From Bacteroides sp. GM023 (GTDB taxonomy: Bacteria > Bacteroidota > Bacteroidia > Bacteroidales > Bacteroidaceae), in the NCBI RefSeq assembly GCF_014750685.1, contig NZ_JAAXGE010000005.1:62001-126000 (forward strand): 64,000 nt of DNA, in the 5' to 3' direction. Shown one piece after another: positions 27,272 through 36,200 of this stretch; position 1 is the first letter of the stretch; each line of letters opens with the position of its first letter. Under the pieces are notes generated by a model. It ran no database searches. It had not been told where the DNA came from and was given only the letters and a program-made list of their open reading frames with translations. The translations under genes and the position numbers were made by a program.

Positions 27272-28180
27272 TCAATCGGCCGTGATAGAACCTCTGTTGA
27301 CGGGAGTCCAGTTGGTAATCGTTGTGCCGAAGCCTACTTCCGTAAGGGTTTCCACTACAGAACCACCCAGTGTGAAGGGTTTGCACTTGTCGGCGTTGAA
27401 CGCGGCAAGTTGTGTGGTGAGATCGTTGTCTAAGATGAGAGGTTCCAGAATGTCGCTCGCAAAGGTGACGGTTCCTGTCAACCGTTGTTGTGTCCCGGCG
27501 ATACCTAAGAGCCGGACAGTTGCCGACCATTTCCCAGCATCAGTTCCAAAGAGGATTTTCGAGAATGTGAGTGCCACACGTGACGGTGCGCCGTGTGTGC
27601 CGTTCGCGATGTCGAGCGTTCCGGCAACGCCCGAAAGGGTGGCCGTGATGCTTTCTATCTTATCCGCCATGCCACCCGTGGGTTCGATGATGAGAGTAAG
27701 CTGTCTCACCTGCTGCTGCATGGGGGCTGCCAGTATATGCTCGGTGTCTGCTGTAAGGGTAGCGTCAAGAACACTGGTAAATAGCCATCCCGGGGCGTCG
27801 TATACAAACCGTTCGGGATTATCGGAGGTCGTACTGCCTGCGTCCGTAGGGATTACGGCCGGCGCAATGACGCTCGCCACTGTGTTGTTCATGGTAATCC
27901 GCTCCGGAGTGTTATATACATAGAACCGATAGTCTCCAGGCTCGAAGAGGTAATCGAGCTTGTTGGTTACACCTGTCAGGGTGGCAGTGTAATTGCCTGC
28001 TTTTATCGTGTAGCTTTCGGGCACTGCCAATCCTTCGCCGATGCCGCTCCATTGGGCGGTAAGCGTCACTATTCCGTAGTCGGGGTGAGAAGTATTGAAA
28101 ATGGGGTCTTTTACATCGCAGGCGGCCAGCAGTAGCACTGCACACCATACCGATAGTATCACGATTATTTTTGTTCTCAT
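27272..28180 (-). CDS. DUF5119-like lipoprotein of the fimbrial-type operon
   Basis: 302 residues. Lipoprotein signal with Cys21 in LLLAACDVKDP. The mature protein is beta-rich, with an N-terminal half reading VTLTAQWSGIG and YLFEPGDYRFYVYNTPE, and a C-terminal half with RQLTLIIEPTGG and SATVRLLGI. This pattern and the position between a DUF3575 gene and a fimbrillin gene match the DUF5119/FimB-like proteins of Bacteroides surface-fibre operons. The probable role is an accessory or anchor subunit. It starts 41 bp before the fimbrillin/LRR gene and 20 bp after the DUF3575 gene. The domain name is assigned by eye. Confidence 0.75.
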   Translation of the reverse strand: MRTKIIVILSVWCAVLLLAACDVKDPIFNTSHPDYGIVTLTAQWSGIGEGLAVPESYTIKAGNYTATLTGVTNKLDYLFEPGDYRFYVYNTPERITMNNTVASVIAPAVIPTDAGSTTSDNPERFVYDAPGWLFTSVLDATLTADTEHILAAPMQQQVRQLTLIIEPTGGMADKIESITATLSGVAGTLDIANGTHGAPSRVALTFSKILFGTDAGKWSATVRLLGIAGTQQRLTGTVTFASDILEPLILDNDLTTQLAAFNADKCKPFTLGGSVVETLTEVGFGTTITNWTPVNRGSITAD

Positions 28181-28200
28181 AGATTTGTTTTATATTGTTT

Positions 28201-29343
28201 TTACTTATTTTTTCCTATCATCCATACAAAGTGGAGGCCCACCTGTGTCGGCCCCCAGAATTTTTTGGTGCAGTCACGTTCTTTGTACACCCGTATACCA
28301 TCCGTTATGCCGAACGTGTCGTAGTCGAAACGTGTATAGCCTAGACCAAGGTTGAAGTCGATAGCGAAGTGGCGTGAGAGACAGAGTTGATAACCTACAG
28401 TAATGCCTGTACTCCACATCCTGCCTTGATAGCCGTTATCTTTCGATAGTATGTTGCCTATTGCATGGTTATATATATTGTATCGGCCGAAATTACCTGA
28501 AACGCCCATGTAGAAATGTTTGTTTTTCAACAGATACCACCGTACTTCGGGATTGAGCAGCCACATTTTCTGTATTTTGCCATGTTCGTTGCCCCACCAC
28601 GAAAGGCTGCCGTCCAGTTTGATGCCGAAACGGTCGTTCACGCGCCATTCTACACCCAACGTCGGCAGCAGGAAAGCATCATACAGCAGGTTGGTACGTA
28701 CGGCGAAGCGGTAGGTGTCTGGGGATGCCGCTACGGTGACGGTAGAAACAGCAGGCTGTGTCTCGGATACCGGTTGCTTGGTTTCCTGTACGGCAGCGGG
28801 TGGGGTGGTGGCGGTTTCCTCGGTTGGCGCTGCGGTTTGCGCCGTTTGGGAGTCTTCTGCCTTTTCTGCTTTTGTTGCTACTGCTGTTGCCTTGGCAGGG
28901 ATACGAAGCGTCACGGTTACTACTTCTTTCCGTTTTTCATTAGCTTCTTTCTGTCTTCCATAAGCTTCGGCATGATTGTGAGTGACGAAGCATTGTTCTG
29001 TCAAGGCTGCCCGCAGAATCAGTTCCGACTTCACACGGTTGCTTCGCAGGGCGGCGGTGTGGAGATTCGCCTTCCGGTCGGGCTGTGAGGTGCACCAGCC
29101 GTCCACTTCTACCGGAATGCGCCCGTTGAGGATGTCCGCGTGTAGCGTTTTTACCATCTCTGTGAGTTTTACCAGTTCCTGTTCATTCCCTTTCCAGGGA
29201 ATATAGAACATATCGTCTCCTGCAACGAAATGAAAAACATACAGGCTGTCAGCAGGAGAACCGGCAAGCGGGAGTTTCTGTCCCTTGGCTGTTGCCAGGC
29301 TTGCACATAATAGGAATAATAATAACGGAATAATTTTTCTCAT
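28201..29343 (-). CDS. DUF3575 outer-membrane protein with OmpA-like N-terminal region
   Basis: 380 residues from ATG 29343, chosen because MRKIIPLLLFLLCASLATA is a clear signal peptide; upstream in-frame codons would mask it. Residues about 30-155 look like an OmpA/DUF3868-type periplasmic domain (VDGWCTSQPDRKANL, ALRSNRVKSELI). A low-complexity Ala/Thr/Glu/Pro linker follows (about 155-205). The C-terminal DUF3575 beta-barrel (about 210-380) has RTNLLYDAFLLPTLGVEWRV, LNPEVRWYLL and YQLCLSRHFAIDFNLGLGY. It probably sits in the outer membrane as the assembly or anchoring component and is first in the operon. Confidence 0.85.
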   Translation of the reverse strand: MRKIIPLLLFLLCASLATAKGQKLPLAGSPADSLYVFHFVAGDDMFYIPWKGNEQELVKLTEMVKTLHADILNGRIPVEVDGWCTSQPDRKANLHTAALRSNRVKSELILRAALTEQCFVTHNHAEAYGRQKEANEKRKEVVTVTLRIPAKATAVATKAEKAEDSQTAQTAAPTEETATTPPAAVQETKQPVSETQPAVSTVTVAASPDTYRFAVRTNLLYDAFLLPTLGVEWRVNDRFGIKLDGSLSWWGNEHGKIQKMWLLNPEVRWYLLKNKHFYMGVSGNFGRYNIYNHAIGNILSKDNGYQGRMWSTGITVGYQLCLSRHFAIDFNLGLGYTRFDYDTFGITDGIRVYKERDCTKKFWGPTQVGLHFVWMIGKNK

Positions 29344-29393
29344 ATATATATTGGTATTGGTTATTGCCTTGTTTATGCGAGGAAGGATATGGA

Positions 29394-29401
29394 CAAAGAT
29401 A
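29394..29401 (-). promoter_or_regulatory. -7 element of the leftward fimbrial-type operon
   Basis: On the minus strand this reads TATCTTTG (TAnnTTTG), about 50 bp before ATG 29343. No TTTG lies at normal -33 spacing. Two CGTAC motifs (29403, 29414) sit immediately upstream of it. Confidence 0.5.
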
Positions 29402-29475
29402 ACGTACAACTTTCGTACATCTTGAACAAAAGGTAAATAAGAACTATATCAAAAAGTAAAAAGTGAATTCTTTCT

Positions 29476-29549
29476 GTACGTCTGCTTGCAGCTTGTACGC
29501 CTGCTTGCGTTTTCTTGTACGTCTCGTTGCGTTTAGTACGTTTCCTTGC
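29476..29549 (+). repeat. Four GTACG(T/C)CT..TTGC direct repeats (candidate AraC-type operator)
   Basis: Copies of about 14 bp begin at 29476, 29495, 29517 and 29536 (spacing 19, 22, 19 bp). The shared pattern is GTACGYCTSCTTGC with mismatches. They lie between the leftward fimbrial-type operon and the rightward regulator operon, just upstream of the latter's promoter. The two-turn spacing is typical of direct sites for AraC-family proteins. Confidence 0.7.
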
Positions 29550-29600
29550 TTTTTCTCGTATAAAATCACTATTTACACATACAGAAACCGTCGGAATTAT

Positions 29601-29608
29601 TACCTTTG
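29601..29608 (+). promoter_or_regulatory. -7 element of the three-regulator operon
   Basis: TACCTTTG matches TAnnTTTG and ends 24 bp before ATG 29633. There is no -33 TTTG at normal spacing, consistent with activation from the repeats upstream. Confidence 0.5.
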
Positions 29609-29632
29609 TGAACACACCAACCAAAACAAGCT

Positions 29633-30763
29633 ATGGATACTAAAACACTTATTCTGCTTTTCGCGTGTCTCGTACCTTTGTTCACGGCTTTGGTAGGCAC
29701 TGTCATTGAAGCCGCTTCATTGCAGGATAGCATTACCATCCGCGAGAAAAACGTCAAGCGAGTGTTGATGTATTATTTTTTCGTGTTTATGCTTATCGGC
29801 TGTTGTGTGGCTGTGAGGTTGGTGCAGGAGGATGCTTCCTTGTTTCTGAGTTTCTTTACAGTCTTTTCTTTTTCCATAGCTCCTGTTCTCTATTTCCGCT
29901 TCATAGATGTGCTTACCGGTGCGGGAAATAATGGCAACATACGTCCGGGTAAATATTCCCTGCTTTTCCTTTTAGTGATAGTAACTTGCTGTATTCCTTA
30001 TACTGTAGTCCGGTTTGTGCTGACGGTGGTTTGCATGGTGTTTGCTCTTCGGAGAATAGTAGTCTGCTACCGACATAACAAGACTACCGGCCCGTTGTGG
30101 GAGAAGTGGTTGCGCCTGACTTGTTTTTTATGTGTATTGTCCGTGGTGTGGTCGGGAGCGATTTTGCTGACAGTATGGCGGCAGACAGTAGTGTGGTGCC
30201 TGCCGTTGGCGGTTATTGCCGCATGGATACAGGCTGTCTTTCTCTGCTGTTATTCGTTCAATCATCGTTCGTTGCTTTTTCTGCCTTTGTCTGTGGTGCC
30301 TGCTCCGCTTCGCATACCTTCCGGTGAGCGGTTGTCCGGTCGGCATGAGAATGGACGACACCGTAAGTATATGCGATGGACATTGACAGGTGTCCCCCTG
30401 GAGGTGGAACCGATACCGCTGACACGCAAAATATTCGAGCGGAGGGTGGTTGGAGAGAAGTTATACCTCGTCCCGCAACTACGGTTGTCTGATTTGACGG
30501 AATTGTTCAATATCAATCGCAGCTATCTTTCCCGTTTCATCAATACGACCTACGGCTGTGGATTCAACGGGTATATCAACCGCCTGCGGTTGCACGAACT
30601 GGAACGGCTGATGAAGTTGCCTTGCAACAAGGGAAAAACTGCCAACAGGCTTTATCCGAAAGCCGGTTTTCCCAATTATCAGGTATATCTTAGAATAAAG
30701 AAGGAGGTGTATAAACGGGATATGCCTTTGCCGGACACGAACACTGCTAATATAACCACATGA
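29633..30763 (+). CDS. Membrane-embedded AraC-type regulator 1 of 3
   Basis: 376 residues. The first about 220 residues hold six or seven hydrophobic helices (for example VLMYYFFVFMLIGCCVAV, YSLLFLLVIVTCCIPY). After a cytoplasmic linker comes an AraC-type DNA-binding region (about 285-365) with LRLSDLTELFNINRSYLSRFIN and a shortened second helix-turn-helix ending PKAGFPNYQVYLRIKKEV. The ligand or signal is unknown. Its stop overlaps the next start (ATGA at 30760-30763), so the three regulators are translationally coupled. It is divergent from the fimbrial-type operon, which it probably controls. Confidence 0.85.
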   Translation: MDTKTLILLFACLVPLFTALVGTVIEAASLQDSITIREKNVKRVLMYYFFVFMLIGCCVAVRLVQEDASLFLSFFTVFSFSIAPVLYFRFIDVLTGAGNNGNIRPGKYSLLFLLVIVTCCIPYTVVRFVLTVVCMVFALRRIVVCYRHNKTTGPLWEKWLRLTCFLCVLSVVWSGAILLTVWRQTVVWCLPLAVIAAWIQAVFLCCYSFNHRSLLFLPLSVVPAPLRIPSGERLSGRHENGRHRKYMRWTLTGVPLEVEPIPLTRKIFERRVVGEKLYLVPQLRLSDLTELFNINRSYLSRFINTTYGCGFNGYINRLRLHELERLMKLPCNKGKTANRLYPKAGFPNYQVYLRIKKEVYKRDMPLPDTNTANITT

Positions 30764-31938
30764 TGACGAAAGAATTTCTGCAATATACCGGATTTTGTGC
30801 TCCGATTATCTCTTCGTTGAGCTGTGCGATGATGCTTGTCATACACCGTCGTACGTATGGCAAGTCGGAAGATAATATATTGTACCGCCTGCTTATTATT
30901 TATTTCTTTGCAATCAGCCTGTTGTGGGCTTGTTCCCTGGTTTATGTCTATTTTCCCCGGTTGTATGTACATATTAATGTCATTTATTATCTTGGGCTGT
31001 TTTGGGGACAGGTGGTGTTTTATCAGTTTATCTATACCCTTACCCGTCTGCCGGGAGAGAAAGCGTTTTCCCGAATACATTATCTCGTTCCCTTGTTGAT
31101 TGTCGGGGTGTTTGCCGTGTGGTCGGCTTTTGTGCCTTTCGAGTGGCAGGTGTATATCGTGACTTCCCGCGGCGAGTTTGCCCCGGGATATGAAGCCTAT
31201 TCACGCTTGTTTACTTCCCGGTTGATTTTCAGAGGAATATGGAATATTCTGTACACTGTGCTGGCCTGGTGGAGATTGTTGGCCTATCGCCGGAATATAG
31301 CTGACTATTCGTCAAATGCAGGGCGTTCCTCGTTGTCGTGGGTGACGCTGTTGCTGGTGCTTTCGCTCAGTTTGGTTCCGCCGTCGCTGCTTTCCGCCAT
31401 CTTTCCAAAGAAAGTGTTGATTTCGTCAATCATGCTACTGTTACCGCAGCTTCTTTTGGTACTTCAACATGCCATTGTCTGTTACAATATGGCGGTAGGC
31501 AATTTTGTCGTCATCCGCTATCCTGAAGGGGAGAATTCCGGAGATGAGGATGGAAAGGAGAAAGAAGAGCGTCCGAACCGGCAGGAAGAGGATGAAAGCA
31601 GGCGTTCCGAACGTCGCCGGAAGTTTGAAAAGTATATGCACGAGCATCGCCCGTATCTGAATCCCGAGTTGAGGATTACGGACTTGATACCGGCTTTACG
31701 TACCAATCGCACTCATTTGTCACGGTTTATCAACCGTGAGTTCGGGATGAATTTCTCGCGATACATCAATATGTTGCGTCTGCAGGAAATGGAGGCATTG
31801 CGGAACGATCGTTCATGTGCGCACCTTTCCGAAGAGGAGCGGGCTTGCATGGCGGGATTCGGGAGTTTTCGGGGATATATCAGGGTGAAGAGGATGATAG
31901 ACCAGGAAGAAAAGAAATGTAATAGAAAAAAGATATGA
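30760..31938 (+). CDS. Membrane-embedded AraC-type regulator 2 of 3
   Basis: 392 residues with the same plan as its neighbours. Six to seven membrane helices fill about residues 1-245 (LLIIYFFAISLLWACSLVYV, YLVPLLIVGVFAVWSAFVPF). A very charged linker (about 255-285, rich in Glu/Arg/Lys) leads to the AraC-type domain (about 288-385; LRITDLIPALRTNRTHLSRFIN). The second helix-turn-helix is reduced to the GFGSFRGYIRVKRM end. It overlaps both the previous and the next gene by four bases. Whether the shortened second motif still binds DNA is uncertain. Confidence 0.85.
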   Translation: MMTKEFLQYTGFCAPIISSLSCAMMLVIHRRTYGKSEDNILYRLLIIYFFAISLLWACSLVYVYFPRLYVHINVIYYLGLFWGQVVFYQFIYTLTRLPGEKAFSRIHYLVPLLIVGVFAVWSAFVPFEWQVYIVTSRGEFAPGYEAYSRLFTSRLIFRGIWNILYTVLAWWRLLAYRRNIADYSSNAGRSSLSWVTLLLVLSLSLVPPSLLSAIFPKKVLISSIMLLLPQLLLVLQHAIVCYNMAVGNFVVIRYPEGENSGDEDGKEKEERPNRQEEDESRRSERRRKFEKYMHEHRPYLNPELRITDLIPALRTNRTHLSRFINREFGMNFSRYINMLRLQEMEALRNDRSCAHLSEEERACMAGFGSFRGYIRVKRMIDQEEKKCNRKKI

Positions 31939-33146
31939 ATACGATGGATTATTATGGTGATTTGGGGATATTCTTTTATTATACCCCGATAGTCTGCTCG
32001 TTTGCGGTGGCATTTGTGTTGCTTGTCAACCGTAGGCGGACACGTCCGCAGTTGTGGTTGGCAGTGGTTTTTGCCATGTTGGGGATAGGGATGGTTGGCA
32101 GTTTCCTGGTCGACAGGTATTTCAGTGTGAATCACCATGAGATATTCCGTCCGGTCAATTTCATCTGTTCCACGGCTTCGTCGGTGACTGTACTGTTTTA
32201 TTATGTATCATTGATGCGTCCGCGGTTAATGAATCGCAAGTTTATCGGGCTGTTCTGCGGTGGATGGGGCTTGTTCTCGTTACTGCTGGTAGTGGTGTTT
32301 TTTTCTTCTGCGCGGATTCACCCGGTTCAGGATGTGCATAAGTTGGTGAATCTTTCATCTCCGGCAGTGATAATGGGGATTTTGGCCGGGTTGTGTGTAG
32401 TGGTGTTTGATGTGTGGCTGGCTTATTTAGTTATCCGTATGTATCGTATGCACCGGAAATTTATCAGTGAGACTTATTCGTTTGCAGAAGGAATTACGTT
32501 GTCATGGGTGGGGATTACGATAGCGATGTTTGCTTTGATGGGGATTCTTGATGTGATATGGATGGTGAATTCGACTTCAGGATATAAGATGTTGTTCCAT
32601 TTTGTTTCGTTTGCTGCTATTTGGGTGATATTCTGGTACGGATTCCGGCAGGGGGAGATTCCTGTCCCGGATGAGAATGGGAAGGAATCCGTATCGGGGA
32701 ACGAATATTCTGCCACTGAAGGCGCTCGTCCGGTTCCCGTTCCTACGGACGAGAAGCAGAGGTTACTCAAAAACAACTTACTGGAGTATCTGCACAGCAA
32801 AAAGCCTTATCTGAATCCCGAACTGTCCCTGAAAGATGTTTCTCTGATGGCCGGAATGAACCAGTATGCGCTTTCACGCTTTATCAATAAGGAGTTTGGA
32901 GTGAACTTCTATACGTTTATCAATAATTTCCGCATCGAGCATGTGCTTCATCTGATAAGTCTGAATACGGGAACCATGAATATTGACACGCTTTTTGCGG
33001 CTTCCGGCTTCAAGAGCCGTACTGTTTTCTTCAAGTATTTCAAGGAGAAGACGGGGTGTAGTCCGCAGGAGTATATCGAGAAGCATAAGAAAGTGGAGAA
33101 GAAAGGAGGACGGAAGAAGAAAGGGGAGACGGAGGGAATAGCATAA
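31935..33146 (+). CDS. Membrane-embedded AraC-type regulator 3 of 3
   Basis: 403 residues. About residues 1-240 carry six to seven membrane helices (IFFYYTPIVCSFAVAFVLLV, FAMLGIGMVGSFLV). The C-terminal AraC-type domain (about 275-385) is complete: LSLKDVSLMAGMNQYALSRFIN, then FAASGFKSRTVFFKYFKEKTG and SPQEYIEKH. It is the only one of the three with a full second helix-turn-helix, so it may be the main DNA-binding member. The tail after it is Lys/Glu-rich. The next gene is HTCS-B, 130 bp downstream with its own likely promoter. Confidence 0.88.
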   Translation: MNTMDYYGDLGIFFYYTPIVCSFAVAFVLLVNRRRTRPQLWLAVVFAMLGIGMVGSFLVDRYFSVNHHEIFRPVNFICSTASSVTVLFYYVSLMRPRLMNRKFIGLFCGGWGLFSLLLVVVFFSSARIHPVQDVHKLVNLSSPAVIMGILAGLCVVVFDVWLAYLVIRMYRMHRKFISETYSFAEGITLSWVGITIAMFALMGILDVIWMVNSTSGYKMLFHFVSFAAIWVIFWYGFRQGEIPVPDENGKESVSGNEYSATEGARPVPVPTDEKQRLLKNNLLEYLHSKKPYLNPELSLKDVSLMAGMNQYALSRFINKEFGVNFYTFINNFRIEHVLHLISLNTGTMNIDTLFAASGFKSRTVFFKYFKEKTGCSPQEYIEKHKKVEKKGGRKKKGETEGIA

Positions 33147-33159
33147 TGTTTGAGGTTGA

Positions 33160-33188
33160 TTTGATATATGAAATATTTCGTATATTTG
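33160..33188 (+). promoter_or_regulatory. Probable promoter of HTCS-B
   Basis: TTTG (33160-33163), 17 bp, TATATTTG (33181-33188). A second -7-like element, TAAATTTG, is at 33222-33229. The HTCS-B ATG is at 33277. Confidence 0.45.
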
Positions 33189-33276
33189 TAGGCAATGCAA
33201 AATTTCTGTAGGACATTGGGGTAAATTTGCATTCTTGTTCGTATTATATAAGCGGAACAAAAGGGAATTTATAGTT

Positions 33277-36200
33277 ATGAATACACGAATATACCTGTTT
33301 GCAATCATAATGAGTCTTTTTATTGTGAACAGGACACATTCACAAGAGACATCTTATGTCTTTCGTCATATCGGAGCAACGGAAGGATTGCCGGATAATT
33401 ATGTCGGTAGCGTTTTTGCGCTTCCTGATGGACGTATGGGAATCCGGACTGTATTATTGACTATGTATGATGGAGTGAATTTTTCCAATTTTCCATTTGA
33501 CCTTCAAAAAGGCTATCCTATATCTTACAATCATATCATTTTCGAGCAATATGTAGATGCCGGCAAGCGTTTATGGATGAAAGAACGTGCGAGTTTGCGA
33601 GTGTTTGATTTGACGACCGAACAATATATCTATAATGTAGATTCTTTGTTGCAGCGGTTGGGCTGGAAAGATAAACTCGCGGATTTGTTTATTGACTCGG
33701 AAAAGCGATATTGGTTCGTGTCTGATAACTCTGCCGTTTATACATGTGATGCAGGAGTCGGAATAATGCAACAAGTGTGTGGGGATAATAATACCATGAT
33801 AGATTATGGAAAGTTATTAGGGGTAGAGAGTCATGATAAATATAGTTGGATGGTTCACCAAAGCGGAGTGATCCGATGTTATGACTACGAGGAAAAACGT
33901 TTTATAGAACAAGTTGATTTTCTGAAAGGTCATCTGAAGCCCGATGACCGTATTATTTTAAAGATCCTGGATAACGGAGATTTCTGGATTATGTGGGATC
34001 GTGGAGCCGGATATTATGATGTCTATAAGAAAAAATGGAACCTGATTTCCGGAATACAGCTTGGACAAAATTCCTGGTTGACCTCTATGGATGTGGATAA
34101 AGGTGGAAATGCTTGGATCGGTACAGTGCAGAACGGACTTTGTGTGATTGATATACACAACTTTTCTGTTACTCAACTTCAACATCTTCCCCTATTGTCG
34201 GGTAAAACGATAAAAAATGGCATTCAAAGTATTTATTGTGACCGTGAAGGCGGGGCTGTCTGGATAGGGTTATACAATCAAGGTATCTGTTATTATCATC
34301 CAAGTTTGAATAGGATGACGGTTTGTAATAAGAGGGTTGTCAATGGTGACTGGAATGGGGAGGAAATACGCTGTATGCTGGAAACCTCAGCAGGAGATAT
34401 ATTGATGGGAACTACACAGGCACTTTATCGCTATGAACCGGATACGTATACAATGAACCGGGCATATCGTGATTTTAACCGAAAAAATTGCCGTATGCTT
34501 TATGAAGATAGTAAAAAGCGGATTTGGGTAGGTACATACCATAATGGGTTATATTGTATTGAAAATGGTAAGGTACGAGCTTATGACTATCCCGATACTG
34601 ATTATCAGAACGAACTGGATTTTAGCAATATACGCGCTATGGTAGAGGATGGGGCGGGAAGACTATGGGTTAGTATTTATGGTGGAGTGGGGTTGCTTAA
34701 TCCGGAGAATGGAGAAATAACCCTTTTATCCCGGCAGTTTCCGGAACTGAAAAAATATAAAGTGGCGAACACGCTGGCAATAGATAATAAATCCCGTTTG
34801 CTTGTGGGAAGTGATAACGGATTGTATATATATGCCCCCGATAACAATGAAATATCCACATTGGAACAGGAACGCAAGACCAACTCTGTCTTTAATTATG
34901 GAGGAATCAAATATAATCAGATATGGAAGGATTATGAGGGGGTATTATGGTTTGCTACCCAATATGGATTGTATGTATTGCTCCCCGACGGGAGAAGTTA
35001 TGTGTTAGGAAAAGAGGAAGGACTTGCCAAGGCAATATTGAATGTTCAGGAAGATAAAAACCATGATATATGGGTCTCTACAGTGACTTCTGTCTATAAA
35101 ATCAAAGTGGAGCGTACTACGGATGAATATCGCTTTCATATAATCAGTTGCCTTTCCGAAACCGAGATTCTTCAGGATGATTTATTCAGTTTTCCTGCAT
35201 TGATGACTCATGATAATCTGTATTGGGGGCTTCTGAATGGATTCGTAATGTTCTCACCGGATCATATGTCAGGTACTCATCAGCTTTCCTGTCCGCTATT
35301 TACATCTTTCAAGTTGTTTAATGTCCCGATTCTCTCCGGAGAAAAATATAATGGCCGTGTATTGTTTGATAAAGCTTTGGGTTATTCGGACGGAGTATCT
35401 TTGGAGTATAATGAAAACTATGTCACATTGGAGTTTTCGGGATTAAACTATCTTAATCCTTCGCAGACTTCTTTCCGTTATCAATTAGAAGGATTTGATA
35501 AGGGGTGGACAGAGACATTGTTTGAAAATGGGCAGGGGCGTATCACCTATAATAATCTTCCGCCGGGTGAGTATGTGTTCCGGCTATCCGTAGCCGGCAA
35601 TGACCGTATGTGGAGTTCGGAATCGAAATTTGCGATTGTGATACATCCGCCGTTTTGGGATACATTGGCTGCACGTATATTGTACGCGATTCTGGTTCTC
35701 TTTTTATTGTTCGGATTAATGTATCTTATCAACCGGCGTAATCATCGGAGGATGATTCGTATGCAACAGGAAGAAGCCCAAAGACAAAAGGAAGAACTGG
35801 AACAGATGAAATTCCGCTTCTTTACAAATATCAGTCATGAACTACGTACTCCGCTGACGTTGATTATCACTCCTTTGAATATGATAATACGTAGATTGAC
35901 CGACGATACTTTGTCCAAGCAACTGGGGGCTGTTTATAAGAATGCACAGAATCTATTGACATTGGTTAATCAACTTTTAGATTTCCGTAAACTGGAAATG
36001 AAAGGAGAAAAACTGAATTTATTGAATGGAGACTGGGTTGAATTTGTCAGACAGGCTTATCATTCTTTTCAGCAGATAGCCATAGAAAAGGGAATCTCTT
36101 TCCAACTGGATACGAATGGCATTGATGAATTATATATGTATTTTGACCCGGATAAAATGCACAAGGTGCTAAATAATTTATTGTCCAATGCTTTCAAATT

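Noticed and set aside
27204-27923. 239-codon open frame on the plus strand
   Set aside because: Antisense to the DUF5119-like gene in GC-rich DNA; no promoter or domain.
28516-29088. 190-codon open frame on the plus strand
   Set aside because: Antisense to the DUF3575 gene; Gly/Cys/Phe-rich nonsense composition.
29373-29624. 83-codon minus-strand frame upstream of the DUF3575 gene
   Set aside because: Covers the divergent promoter region and its direct repeats; Lys/Arg-rich translation of regulatory DNA.
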